Shown here: positions 1 through 12,442 of the stretch, piece by piece
Position numbering within the stretch: the stretch's first letter is position 1
Layout: every line of letters begins with the position of its first letter
NCBI GenBank assembly: GCA_019054805.1
Contig: JAHQIY010000020.1
Coordinates: forward strand, 806,001 to 870,000
Direction of reading: 5' to 3'
Length of the DNA: 64,000 bases
Source of the DNA: Brachionus manjavacas
Taxonomy: Eukaryota > Rotifera > Eurotatoria > Ploima > Brachionidae
Position numbers and translations under genes: made by a program
The notes under the pieces: model-generated
The model's database searches: none
Told to the model about the DNA's origin: nothing
What the model saw: only the letters and a program-made list of their open reading frames with translations

Positions 1-254
1 TTGATTTTTTTTTTAAATTTTAATTGATTGTTTTAATTTTTAAACAAAATTAAATAAAGACGATTTTTTAAAAATTGTCTTGAAATTGGTCTGTAAATTA
101 CTGTATTTTAAATTAGACTCTTGATGTCATTTAATGACACTTGGATTATATTTTGTTTGTCTGTACAGAGCCAATACTCATTCAGAAAAAAATTAAAAAA
201 AAAAGAAAAAAGGATGAATAAATTTTAGAAATAAAAATAGTTTAGTTTTAATAT

Positions 255-443
255 TACATGTTTTAATATTTGATAGTTCAGGAAATAAAAAAAGAAACGG
301 GAAGGCAACAGATATACCGTGGAGTCGGGTTTTTGATATATCTTGATTCGAAACCTTCTCTATATTCTTCCATCAGTCCAAAGACAAATGGAACTAAAAG
401 TCTCAGTCCTGTCCCAGCATATCTCTCACTCAACTCAAAAAGT
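255..443 (-). repeat. Dispersed repeat with small conserved ORF, copy 1
   Basis: This segment is the reverse complement of 55276-55467 at roughly 80% identity by eye. On the minus strand it reads as an open frame of about 53 codons (segments LSERY, EEYREGFESRYIKNP and YIC) that ends at a TGA. The other copy is open in the same frame. The family is not recognised; it may be the 3' coding end of a mobile element. Confidence 0.7.
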
Positions 444-879
444 TAAAATTAAAAATTAGTTACTTTTCTTTAGATTAAAACAAATTTTTTTATTAAACTA
501 ATTTATAGAATCAATTTAAGTTAGCTCAAAATGAATGTTTGTACTAAATGAATTATGTACACTTATGTCCATTATTTGAAGTTCTGTAATACTTGTCCTA
601 TTTGTTGTGAAAATCTATTACTTGTGGTGATTTAATAAAATATGTGTCATTTGAAATATGCTTGTGTCCCGAATGACTTTTGACTTGCCATAATTATTGT
701 AATTAAATAATTTTTTTTTTAGTATTTTTTTTAGTAAAAATAGATTATATTTTAAGTGAATGTTTTTGACGTAATTCTCAATTCTCTTAAGAAAAAATAA
801 ATTTTTTCGAATTTTTAAACTTTTTTTTCAATGTCTGCTATTTTTCAATTCACAGATTGATCTCATCTGAATCAGATAA

Positions 880-934
880 ATAAAATTAAAATTGTTTCCA
901 ATAAATTAAGCATAATACCTTCGTGGGCTCAATT
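880..934 (+). repeat. 55-bp dispersed repeat, copy 1
   Basis: It matches 3576-3629 in the same orientation at about 90% identity; both contain an ATTAAGCATAATACC core followed by GTGGGCTCAAT. The next bases in this copy look like a decayed reverse transcriptase C-terminus, so the repeat may belong to a non-LTR element. Confidence 0.6.
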
Positions 935-3575
935 AAAGATTAAATTTCTTAGTCAGCCTTGCAGCGAAAAAAGCACACACAAGCTCCAAATCCTGCAAAA
1001 CAAATTCTCTACATTAAAAGCTGTATTTTAGGCAACATTAAACCAGTTATTGATTAAAGGCTATACTGATGTTTTTATTAAAAAATATAAAAATCGGCGA
1101 GTAAAGTCATCAATTTCTTTAGTTCCAAACAATTTATTTAATAAACTATTAAAATCGAATAAATTTTAATCTAATTTTGGTAATTTCTTACTAATTTTTT
1201 ATTTAAACTTTTAAATCGCTTTTATTTAATTTTGTATATTAACCCAAAAATTTATGCATCTAAATTTTCATGTGTTTATTTAGCGAAAAAAATCAGAAAA
1301 ATTCTAATGGCGGAAGGAGATTTACTCAAAGGTTTTTTAACATTGAAAAATAAGCTACTATAATATATCTGCTATTGTTCCTTTAGACTAAGTGATTTTT
1401 TAAAATTATTTATTTATTTTCATTTATTGTACTGATTGAAATTATCTTTTGTTTGCTCTAAATACATCGTAAAATAATTATCGTTATTCATGGCATATTC
1501 AGAATATTTTTAGATAAAAATGGTAAAAATTATAATTTTTTCGGATTGTTTTCTAACTTACAGGGAAAAAAAAACTTTAAATTGATTGACGTTTTTAACA
1601 AAATTAATTTTAATTTTAGATTTATTTGTTAAAAAATTGAGAAAACACAATCAGAAAAAAAATAAACTATATTGATTATTTAATTTTACATATGAAAATT
1701 GGAATAAATCTAAATAATTTATTTTTATCTTACTAGAGACGAATTCTTTCCACAAACTTTTTGATTTTTAACTTTCACTATATCAACTGAAATTTAAAAG
1801 AAAACTTTAATTAATTATATGTGTTTTTTTCTTCTTCAAATTTCTGATTCTATCCAAGAGGATAAGCAACGCTTTAAATACATATCTTAATTCATTTAAT
1901 TAATTGTATTATTTAAAAATAAATAGAGAAAAAAGATGAAAAATCTTTATTAATTTTTTATACTAATATTTAACTGAAATTTTTCTTTCCACTGACAAAA
2001 AAACCTTTTCTATTTTTTTAATCTAATTTACTGTATCTCATAGGTGAGTTAAAATTTGAAAAAGAATTCGATTGAGAAAAATAAACAAAATTTAATAAAT
2101 AAAAGAAAAAAGACCTAATTGTAACTAATAAAACCAAACTTTAATATTTAAAATTTTTGCTGATTAATATCTGAAATCATTGCTGTCCGAACTTTTTTGT
2201 CAAAAAAATTGAATAATTTGACAATTTTTTATTTTTAAAAACTATCACTTGTAATTTTTTATTTTGATTTTTAGGATGTTTTTTTTATGTATCTTCACCT
2301 AAAGAAGATTAAATTTTTTTAATAAAACTTTAAATTTGAATTTTGAAGCTTTTTGTTTTGAATATTTTTTAGATGATTTTAAATCCTCAATCAACTTTTA
2401 AATAGCCTAAGATAAAGCAGTTGTGTTGGTTATTGATCTACTTTAAAGAAAAACTTTATTTTAATATTATTAATTAAATAATAATAAATAATAAAAATAA
2501 GGCTATGGTTAATAATAAAATTTTAATTATAATAGATCAGTTAAAGCCATCCAAAAATAAAAGACACCAATTCCACATAAAAGTATTCTTTTTTAACTAA
2601 TTAAATATCTTTTAAATGCATATATAAGACTTAAGTGTATTATATTAATAAACAATTGTTAAATTATTTTTATTTTTTTCCTAATTTTCCGGAGTCTAAA
2701 ATTTTTTTTTCATTACTTTAATAGCAGTCATTTAAACCTATTATTAAAAATTATAGAATCAATTTTTCAAAAATTTTATAGATAAACAGTTTTTGCTAAA
2801 TTAATCTAATAAAAGTTACGAAAAACTAAATATTTTTTATCTATTGTTTCTAATCAGAAATTAAGTTTTTGATTACTAAATTAAGATGAATGGTTTGGTG
2901 AACTTTTAATATATTCAGTTTTTTCTAGAATAAAAAATTTGTTGCAAATACTACTTTTATGGTTCGATCGACTTAGAATATCTATGAAAATCCAATTTTT
3001 ATAAATTAAATTATTTTAAAATTTTTTCAACAATTTGATTAAACCATCATAATGTTATATGGAAAATTTTTCATAAAAATTCCTAAAAAAAACAAAATAT
3101 TCTTTCTAAACATAACAGATAATACATTTAGAAATTTGAATTGTTATTTTTAGTAATACTTCTTGAATTGCAATATTTAATATTCTAAAATAAATTATTA
3201 ATTTAAATTTCCAATTTAGTTCGGTTACTTAAATTTAACTTAAAACAAAATTGAAAATTCATAAAAGAATTTAATTCCGTCATACATCGGAACAAGGATC
3301 TTTAAATTACTCAAATTGAGTTAGAAATTTTGATTTTTAGGTAAAAACTTCAAGCTGTTTTTTTATTATTAGGTAAATTTTTTTAAATAAAAAAAGGCTT
3401 CAATAAAATTATAATTAAATAAGAAAAATATATAAGAAACTTAATTTAATTAAAAAATTAGTTATCACATTGTTTTCTTTTATTTCTTTAATTAAAAAAA
3501 TAATTAAAATTTTTGTTAATTTATTAAAATTTGTAAATTCATTTCATTAGAACTAGAAATGTCAGGAAAGAATTA

Positions 3576-3629
3576 ATAAAATTAAAATTATTTCTAAAAA
3601 ATTAAGCATAATACCCTTGTGGGCTCAAT
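3576..3629 (+). repeat. 55-bp dispersed repeat, copy 2
   Basis: Direct copy of 880-934 with a few substitutions. The similarity stops abruptly on both sides. No coding capacity. Confidence 0.6.
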
Positions 3630-6600
3630 AATAAATTATAGTTTATTTTTATATATTATCATAGAAATTAAATTCGATTTCAAGGTGTATACGAATTTAA
3701 AAAGATAAGTTTATTATACTGAAAAAAAAAGGAGCTGGATAAAAATTTTTTCCACTGATAAATTTCACCTAGACTTTTTTAACAAAAACACAATTCTTTT
3801 ACGATTATAAATTCCTTTCTTTCCAAATTTTTTATCATATTTAAAATTTATTTTCATTTGTTCGGTCCGTAATTGTTTTAAATTAGCAAAAATACATTCT
3901 TCTTAATTTAAAATTCAATAATAGAAATCTATTTATTGACCACTATTTTATGCATAAGTATAGAATAATAATTAAATTTTAATAATTAAAACATACACAA
4001 TTTTTAACCTTATTAAACACACATTCACAATACATACAATATGCAAATGTAGATTGTAGATTTAGCTTTAACTTGTCTCAGAACTGACAGCACTAAAAAT
4101 TTGAAATGGTTCTTTTTAATTTTTAATGATAGTCGAGCAATTATTTTGTTTGTTTAAATAAAAAAAAGTTTATTTAATGAATGAAAAAGGAATTAAAAAT
4201 TATAAATATTTATTTCTTCTTAGCTAAATCCAGCTAGCTAAGAAACTGCTGATCTGCGAATTTTCCAGAGATAAATTCTTTATTCGATTTACGAACAAAA
4301 AAATTGTGTCGAAAGGCTTCGGCTTAGAAATCGCGGTCTATTATGCAAGTTAATTTAGAACTTAAAAGAAAATACTCTTTGAACAACCTTTTCAATTAAT
4401 AAATTTTACTTTTCCTTTTTCTTGTTTTTTTTCCCAAATAAAATTCCAAAATGGACGCCAAAAATATTCATTATCGAAATTTGCTCATGCGCATAAGTGA
4501 ATGCGGAAATTTGAATAACAAAAACTTTCACAAAAATATTTATAATATTAATTAAACTTTCATTAGTACACAGATAAAAATTGAATAAATTTCCGACTTA
4601 ATTAAAACTGATTGACACTGGCATAGGCTGTCAACTGGGCCAAAACTTCAAGAAAATAAATGAACCGTCCACTTTAAATAAATTATGCCCAATTCATTCA
4701 AACCAAAATTCAACTAAAATTTTACAGAAATAAACAAATTAAAACTGTCTTTTATTTTTTATTTTTTTAAAGTAATTTAAGTTTTGTTCTATGAATTTTT
4801 ACTGTATAAGTTTTGATAGATTAAAATCTAAATAAAAATGATGAAATTTGCTTTTTAATATCTTTTTTAAATTAAACACAAAATTTTTATTATTTTAATT
4901 TAAAATTAAATTTAAAAAAATCATAAAATTTTTTTTTCTAGTTGTTGTTTAATTGATTCTTCTCAAATCAACAAAAAATAAACTAACATATTTTAAATTA
5001 CATCATTAAAGAATTTTTTTTTTTTCTGTTTATCATAGCACAAAATTTTTTAAAATATACAAAACTTTTTCATATTTTGATTTTTTTCTTAATTTTTTTT
5101 TATTCCATCAATATGTAATGTTATTTGAAAACTAGAAAATTAGAAAATAAAAGACAATTAATAAAGAAGAATAAAAAAATAGATAAAAATAAACACTTTG
5201 ATATAATTTAAGTAAATTCAGGCAAATAAATAAATACTTCTTTTTATATTTTTACCTACGACATATTACAAAATATCTTTTTTTTTAGATCAAAAACTAG
5301 AAATTTAAATTTGATCATGAACTTCAACTTTCCGTAAGTTTCTCAGATATGTATCCAAATATATTTGAAATAATGAATTATAGATTTTCAGAAATTTTTC
5401 TTCTATTTTCAACAATTCAAAAGATTGGCTAACTTTATAATTTTAATAACTATACATTTATATTTTTGGACTTAATTAATTGATTAATTAATATTTGTAA
5501 GTCCTTTGTTTGATTAAGTTTCAACTTGTTCCTAATGTCCTTTTTCTTTCTGCCTCTTTTTTCTAAGGTTTTCTAAAATATGTTTAATGAAATATCATTA
5601 TTCTCTTTTTTCATCAAATTAATTCTAGACACACTGTATTCTTTTAGAGTTACATTTATAATCTAATGTTAGATTAAAGTAAACGAGTTTGTCTTATTTG
5701 TGAATCATCTAATAAACTTTTTGTTTTGATTAAATTGAATTTTATTTTAAATTAAATATAAAAAGTGTTATTTTTTTCTCATTAAAATAAATTATATTTT
5801 TAGATTTTATTATATTCAAAAATATTACTCTTTAGTGACAAAATCATTGTTGTTTATATTTTAAACAAATAAAGGAAAAAAACTACTTAAAAGTTGATTT
5901 TTTTAATTTTAAATAATGATAGTTTTTAGTAAAAATAGAATTAATGTAAAGCAGAAATATGGTCTATTAAATTTTTAGAAAAAAATTTTTTTTTTTTTGT
6001 TTCTAAGAAATTTAATTAGAAATTATTTTAGTAATATTAATTTTAACTTACTAAAAATTATTTGATAAAACTTGGCTTAAACTAAAAAAAATGAATTTTA
6101 ACCATTAGCCCATTTCGAAAATAAAATAAGTTTAAATAGAAATAAATAAAATGTAAGATATGAGTTAGTTAAAAAGTTTAAATTAATTCTTGTGTTTTTA
6201 AATAATTTTATTCAGCGAAAACAGTAACTAACTACAAATTGTTTTTTAGACCATAAAAAATTTTAGATGAAAGTAAAAAACAAAATATTATTTTGGAGAA
6301 AAACTTCTGAATGTTTCAAACGCAGACATATATATTTGGATTAAGCAAAGTTGTTTACAGGACTAAGTTATCTCTTTTAGTAAAAAATTTATTCAAGTTT
6401 TTCTGAATTGAAACGACCGAATTGAAATAAATTCACAATCCCTTTTTACTCTAAATGCTTACAGCTCATGCCAACTATGATCTTAGTCCTTTCATAAATT
6501 CGTAGTATATAAATAGATGGACAATCAAACAATAAAATTGTCCATGTATCATATTTAATCAGTGTCCGTGGATGAAACAATACCTTAGAATTGAAAACAA

Positions 6601-8644
6601 AAGTTTTAGAAAATTGTCATATTTTAATAAATCAAAGTAATTTGGCTACTTGTTTTTTACAAACAATAAATGAAAGACGCCAAGCTTATTTTGTAAACAT
6701 CGACTCGAAATTTGTTCTAGCAAAATGACAAGAGCGCATAGCTTGACTCGTTGCATAACAAAACAGATATCGTTTGAGATATTTGTTCTGAGAGCTTGGC
6801 GCTGCTTAACACATGCTATTAGTCAAGCACTTGAACAAAAAAATGCTCAAGTATTTGTTGAGACCTCTTTAAATTAAATCAAACATAATTAGAATTGAGC
6901 AACAAGTTTCTAGATGCCTAAACAAACAAAAGCTAAGCTAGCCACGAAATCATGTCTAGAGAGGCTTTGTGTGCTCGGCTCGAGCATAAATCCCCACAGT
7001 GTATCAATTTAAAATTTAAATTCAGTAATGTTTAGTTGGCGCAAATTTTGTGTTATTAATTAATGCTGCATGCATTAATCATTAGAAAGAAAACAAAAAG
7101 TTTATCATTGCCTCAGATGCAGCCAAACTATAGCTAGAATAAATTATTATTGATTACGAAGATAAGATAACTTATCTGCTGATTTAATCTAAACATTTAA
7201 TGTAGTCCATGCTTGTGTTTTTCTAATCTAAAATTTTTATCTAAAAACTCCGATCCCAGATCTGATCGTCGAGTGTTGCCACTGCTCGACAATCTAGCTC
7301 TAATTGTCTATTGCGCAACAACACTCTGAGTCGGCCTAATTAAAAAAGGCTATTTAGCAAAACCAGCCGAACGTATCACTTAATTGTGCTCAATTAAACA
7401 AACGACCGGACCTTTTATGGGATTAGAAGATTGGCTTTTAATAATCACGTTTCTCGGATTATACTTTAATCCATAAGAAATTTTTCATCAACCACAACAA
7501 CACAACTGAATCCACTGATCCTGTCAAAAAACAAAATAAATCTACTACTAATTTTTGATTTTATTTTTCTTTCAAATATTGATAAATAAATTTTTTCACT
7601 AAATTGCTTTTCTTAAAACATTTTATCATCTCCAAAATTGGCCTAAATTGAAAATAAAGATAGCGTTAGATATGCGAGTAACGAGCCGCTAAACTTCTAT
7701 TAAAATTTTCAAGAGAATTAGCTGCAAGTAGTGTTCGATTAAAGATGTCAAACTATCAAATTAAGATTATTATGTGCAATTGTTTAAATTTGATAGATAA
7801 AGAAGAATGTAAAGTTTATTTTGTTAATAAACCTAGCAATCAATTAATAAAAATGAGATTGATTTCGTCTATTGACGAGCTTCGTCAGGAATTTTATATA
7901 CGCATTCACGTTTGCTTAATTAGCTCGTCGCCTTGTTTCTCACAAATTAACAATTAATAATGGTATTAAAAATTTTTATTGAAAAAAAAACATTCATGTT
8001 CAAAGCGTTTGAGATTGATTTAAAATTTAGAAAAATAAAAAAATATGTATTGTGAGTATTTAGCATTCACTTATTCGCCAAGTTTTATTATTTATAAATT
8101 CTAGCCAAAATAATAAAAAAAGAGGGAAGGGTGAAATTATGAGCGATGGAGCGGGAATTTAAATAGCCTGTGAAAAAGCTCTGCATTTTTCTAAAAAATG
8201 CATGCCATTATAAAAACGTCAAAGTGAATATACCCTAGTGGTTTTCAGAGATTTACAGAGGATGAATTTAGATCTTAATCTTTATTTTAACTACATCACC
8301 TTCAGAAAAAAAAAATTGTTACTCTGCCTTCATCGCTATAGATCAAAATAAAGTGTCAAAACAAATACAATTAATAGGACAAGAATTTATAAAAAAAAAT
8401 GTGCTTAAGCTATTTAAAATTTTAGACTTAAAAATTTGATAAATGGTTTGATGTCGGTTTTGTAAAACACAAAATTGCTCATCACCAAAAAAAATTTTAA
8501 TCACAGAAAAAACCTTCCTTAAAAAAAAAAATTTGAAAATTTAAACGGCGATAACATCAGCTTATCTGATGTTGAATCTGGTTCAAAAATGGGCTCTCAG
8601 CCTAGCTCAAATGATTACAAAACTCTGGAAAAAATTTTATATGA

Positions 8645-9155
8645 AACAAATATGGAAGTAAATGCGGGAGTATTGATACGCTAAGACCTTTGTTTTGTAC
8701 ATTCGTAAGACCCTATCTGGAATATGCCGCAGTAGTCTGGTCTCCTCGTACAGTAAAGGATATTAGAGCACTTGAGAATGTACAGAGAAGAGCCACAAAG
8801 TTAGTATCAAGAATCCGTAGCTGGGAATACAGCAGTTCTTGGTTTGACTCCGCTTAGCGAGAGAAGAGAAAGAGGTGACTTGATCCAGCTTTTTAAATTC
8901 CTAAGTGGCATCAATAAAGTTAATTGGACAAAACTTCCTACTAGATGCAACTCGATAGCTTCATCAGGGCCAGCTCAGGGAATCAGGGAACATAAGAAAA
9001 GACTATCAGGGCAGACAATTAAAAATTGTAGTCAGAGGGAACACTTTTTTATCAATAGAGAAGTAAATGGGTGGAACAAGCTTCCTGAAGAAGTGATCAA
9101 TTCCTGTTCAATGAATCAATTAAAAAATGAGTACTATGAGTTCAAAAATCCGTAG
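8645..9155 (+). pseudogene. Non-LTR reverse transcriptase C-terminal fragment (element A)
   Basis: The plus strand encodes the thumb and C-terminal part of a jockey/CR1-type reverse transcriptase. A first segment (8685-8830) contains TFVRPYLEYAAVVWSP and NVQRRATKLV; after a frameshift near 8830 a second segment (8844-9153) contains LSERRERGDLIQLFK, REHFFINR and WNKLPEEVINS and ends at a natural stop. The endonuclease, the fingers and palm and the catalytic YADD are absent, so this is a 5'-truncated dead copy. It is followed directly by a fragment of a different element. Confidence 0.85.
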
Positions 9156-9181
9156 AAATTATCAAATAAATAGATAAAAAA

Positions 9182-9600
9182 TGGACTTTGTTGTGTGGAG
9201 CAGGTCGTATAGATGTGTCCAGTACTTATTCTAAAAAAAAGGCTAGATTTAATACAAGTAACAACATACTCCATGCAATAGCAGATATGTCGACAATCGA
9301 ACAAAGACTTAAAACCTAACAATAAACTATTTAACTCGCTCAACTACATTTGATGAAGACATTAAGGAAATTGTTAACTCATACAACAATTCATCTATTA
9401 AATCTATTCAAAAAAGTCTCCACTAAACAAAATTCTTTTTTTTTATATATATGAATTTTTTTTTTTAAAGCTTCATTTAAAATTTTTAAAATTATTTAAA
9501 TTTGTAAAGTAAACTTTTTTTGTATAGCGCTTATCTTGGGGAGCGTGCGATCTCCAAGCAGCCGGTCTAAATGGCTATTGTAAATAAATAAATTATTTTT
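9182..9600 (+). mobile_element. Non-LTR retrotransposon 3' end (element B) with hairpin and TAAA tail
   Basis: A second reverse transcriptase C-terminus follows element A. Segments TLLCGAGRIDVSSTY, NTSNNILHAIADMSTIEQRL and FDEDIKEIVNSYNN can be read with frameshifts between them, ending near 9425. A 3' UTR follows, with a 7-bp stem (9535-9541 pairing 9552-9558, one G-T pair), then GCCGGTC and a TAAATAAATAAATT tail at about 9580-9595. The hairpin plus short-period tail fits CR1/L2/RTE-like 3' ends. The element is 5'-truncated. Confidence 0.7.
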
Positions 9601-10204
9601 CTATGAAATTTACTGTTTCTTTTCTGATGTTCATTTAAAGGATGCATAAAACAAGTTAAATTAGAAAAAAATACAAATATTCAAATATTAAATAATAATG
9701 AGTTCTCTCATCGAAGTGCACGAACAAGTCAGATATCAAAAATTATCATACAATTTAAATGCATTAAATCGCCAGTAATAACATAAATTCATTTACATGT
9801 TCGTTGTTTTCTATAAAAGAATAAAATAAATTAAAAAAAAAAATGATAAAATTAAATTAAATTTTTTTAATTAATAGATTGAATAAATAATTACAAGCAT
9901 TTTTGTTAAATGATTATACACAAATTAAAAATGCAAACACATTAATTTTTAGTTAAATTTAAACACAATCGAAAGATAATTGAGTTAATATTTTTATAAA
10001 AAACACTATTTGAAAAATTTTTAAAAAAATTTCATTTTCTTTATTATATAAATTATATAGCACAATCTCTTGTCTTCAATTTAAATTACTACATGTCAAC
10101 ATAATTTTTTAAATAAATATTTATTTTAACCTATTTCACCTTACTTTTTTCTTTTAATTTGTTTTATTTTTTATCTTAATTTTTTTTTAAATATTTATTT
10201 TTTT
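9601..10204. other. AT-rich spacer
   Basis: About 600 bases between two retroelement remnants. A/T homopolymer runs; nothing recognisable on either strand. Confidence 0.6.
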
Positions 10205-10505
10205 ATTTAAACATATAAATGAATATTCAGTAGCATACGCTATTTGTATGCTTATGATCTGACGACCAATTCGGTGATCAGCGCTTTTTTGATAAAATAT
10301 CTTTGGTCTTATGCCAGGTTCCATTTTTTGGATGAATGCTAATAGCCTAGCAAAAAATTCAGATTATATGGCTAATAGAAGAGTAACACTGAAAGCACAA
10401 TCTAAATTTTTATATTTTTTCTGTTTGACTAGGATTTCTTGCTCATAGCCTCGGGTACAGTAAGCTGTTATTGTACCCACTACACCACCACATCTCTATT
10501 GGCCT
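10205..10505 (-). repeat. Possible tRNA-derived SINE
   Basis: Read on the minus strand from about 10505, the sequence has a degenerate RNA polymerase III type promoter: GGTGTAGTGGGTA resembles an A box, and about 45 bases later GCAAGAAATCCTAG resembles a B box. A body of about 200 bases follows, then a perfect 7-bp hairpin (10232-10238 with 10246-10252) and an AAATAAAAAAATAAA-like tail. This order is that of a tRNA-headed SINE whose tail mimics a LINE 3' end. It is not a functional tRNA: no proper cloverleaf closes. Confidence 0.4.
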
Positions 10506-11330
10506 TTGGTCGTTTTTTTCACCTATTCCATCTTCAAAACTTTACAATATTCAAAACTTTACAAAATACAAAACAAAGCGCTTAGACTCATTTTTCAGAA
10601 AGTCAATCGACACTAGAATCTTTAATTAATATGAATACCGCTGCAATCAAATATTCTTATTATTTATTCATAAACTATTTACTTCAAAAATCCAATCATT
10701 AAAGCTGCTTTTGACCAAAGTTTAAAACATTAAAATGCTAGGAGCCTTACAACGAAAAACCTTTTTTGCCACAATAAAAACAAAACAACTGCAACATCTA
10801 TACAGATTCATTGTTATTTAATAGGCAAAGACTTTTAAAGTGAAATAATCCAAACAACAACAACAAAAATATTTTTATATTTAGACATTTCTTAATTTTA
10901 TTTTTTGAACCATTTAAATGCATAAATTTAAAAATTTAAAAAAAAATGAAAAATTAAAGAAAAGTTTAGCAGAGTAAAAATATTTCGGTACACATTTACA
11001 ATAGTCTTATGGTTAAAATCGAATGTACGAAAGAGTAGTCTCATGTTACTTCAATGTGTAATTATTGTGAAGAACGAGCAAGCCGCTAGTCAACACATAT
11101 GTATGTGTAATGAAAATTGAAAAAGCGCGCGAACTCAAAAAAATTAAAAACTGCACAACAAACTTAACTTTATTTCAATTTTAATAACTAATTTATTCAT
11201 TTACAAAACAGGCTAATGTCTCGTTACTGGCATATAAAGCTTTGCTTTTAGTATTTTATTCATCTCCTTTCTTTTACAAAACATATAAATAATCTTAAAC
11301 ATAGGTCTCGAATAGTAAAATGCTGAACCA
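10506..11330. other. AT-rich spacer
   Basis: No gene seen. A short run around 11035-11140 is less AT-rich but has no motif I can name. Confidence 0.5.
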
Positions 11331-11334
11331 GTTT

Positions 11335-11515
11335 AACCTAGAAACTATTCAGGAAAGATGCAAAAAGTTGCAAGCAACTATCTAACTAGAGATCTTAAAG
11401 TAAACCCCTAATAAAAGATCTTGTCACATTTTACAATATTGCTCATCAAAAAAGCGAAGTCGTATTCTGTAAAGGAGTTCCTAAACCAACTCCAATAGAC
11501 ACTCTTCAAATGCCT
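11335..11515 (+). pseudogene. Possible reverse transcriptase C-terminal tail
   Basis: Three plus-strand pieces in shifting frames resemble the last residues of rotifer-type non-LTR reverse transcriptases: IQERCKKLQ, then YLTRDLKVNP, then IKDLVTFYNIAHQ. Stops and at least two frameshifts separate them. The assignment rests on resemblance and on the neighbouring reverse transcriptase remnant. Confidence 0.35.
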
Positions 11516-11654
11516 TAGATAAGTTGTATAAACTGTTAATACCATTTAATTTAGCTAGTTTTACCCTTCAATATCATAACAAAGTTAATCCACACTACAA
11601 AATAAAAAAATAAAATAAAAGACTTAACGTTTTAAATTTTCTTTTCATTACTTT

Positions 11655-12170
11655 TCATTTACAAACGTAAAATTATGCACATTGGCAAATCCAACTCTAA
11701 GCTTACGTTTACAATGATAAACTACAACTCAATTGGCAGATCTTCAATCAATGCAATTGAATGCGAACGTGACATTGGAATACTTCTCTCAAGCGACTTA
11801 AAGCCAACACACCAAGTTAATGCGGCCGCCACATAAGCAGTCAGATTATTAGGTCTTCTAACACGAGCCTTCACATACAAAGGTCCTGAGTTCTGGTAAA
11901 AATTGTACACTAGATATATCATACCTCAAATCGAATTTCCATTGCCTGCCTGGTGCCCATTTACCAAAAAAGACATATATACATTGGAAAAAATTCAGCA
12001 CATAGCCACAAAAGTATCTCATAAAATCAAAGACCTAAAATAAAAAGCTAGATGCGACTATCTTGGCCTTTCTACACTAACCCAAAGGAGAATAAGAGCA
12101 GACCTCATAAAAAAATAAAAATTTGAAAATAGAATAGATCAAATTAACTGGCACGAAGAACCAGATCAAT
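11655..12170 (+). pseudogene. Decayed jockey/CR1-like reverse transcriptase C-terminus
   Basis: The plus strand gives one nearly continuous frame broken by about five stops: KIMHIGKSNSK, INAIECERDIGILLSSDLKP, LLGLLTRAF, YIIPQIEFPLPAWCPF, DIYTLEKIQHIATKV, and LGLSTLTQRRIRADLI. This is the segment after the YADD box of jockey/CR1-type reverse transcriptases. An open frame on the opposite strand here (11722-11922) is only its shadow. This family differs in sequence from elements A and B and from the copy at 12.4-13.5 kb. Confidence 0.8.
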
Positions 12171-12442
12171 GTTTCGCTTTTTTTTTAATAATTTTATTCT
12201 GAAGGAGCATTAGCTTGATACTGATTTATAAATAAAAAAATTTATTACATTTTTATTCTCTAATAACAAAAACTAGACTTTAAAGACGGACATGAATTTG
12301 ATCAGCTGTGTGAATCTTAAGTATTTTAATCTTTTTTTGAAATTAAAATCAAACATAATCTTAAGTTACAACTGCAACTTATCACCGTGAGACTAACTTG
12401 ATTAATTATTTAATCCAGAAACTATGTTATATTAAATTTGTC

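Larger units (their letters stand above)
1..8640. other. AT-rich gene-free stretch
   Basis: Apart from the repeats listed separately I see no supportable gene here. The sequence is mostly A/T runs with frequent stops in all frames. A 70-codon open frame at 7745-7957 has no recognisable motif and is probably chance. Around 945-1170 the plus strand gives a short stretch resembling the C-terminal end of non-LTR reverse transcriptases (a KLQILQNK-like segment), too decayed to call. The 6.7-7.5 kb part is less AT-rich but shows no coding signal. A short inverted repeat lies at 4217-4225/4236-4244. Confidence 0.6.

Noticed and set aside
7268..7292. GTCGAG...CTCGAC inverted repeat as a regulatory operator
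   Set aside because: Six-base arms are within chance expectation for a scan of this length.
7745..7957. 70-codon plus-strand open frame
   Set aside because: No recognisable family, no splice-linked neighbour and AT-rich composition; likely chance.
10440..10500. Functional tRNA gene
   Set aside because: A- and B-box-like strings exist but the acceptor and anticodon stems do not form; better read as a SINE head.
11722..11922. 66-codon minus-strand open frame
   Set aside because: The plus strand reads as a decayed reverse transcriptase here; the minus frame is its complement.
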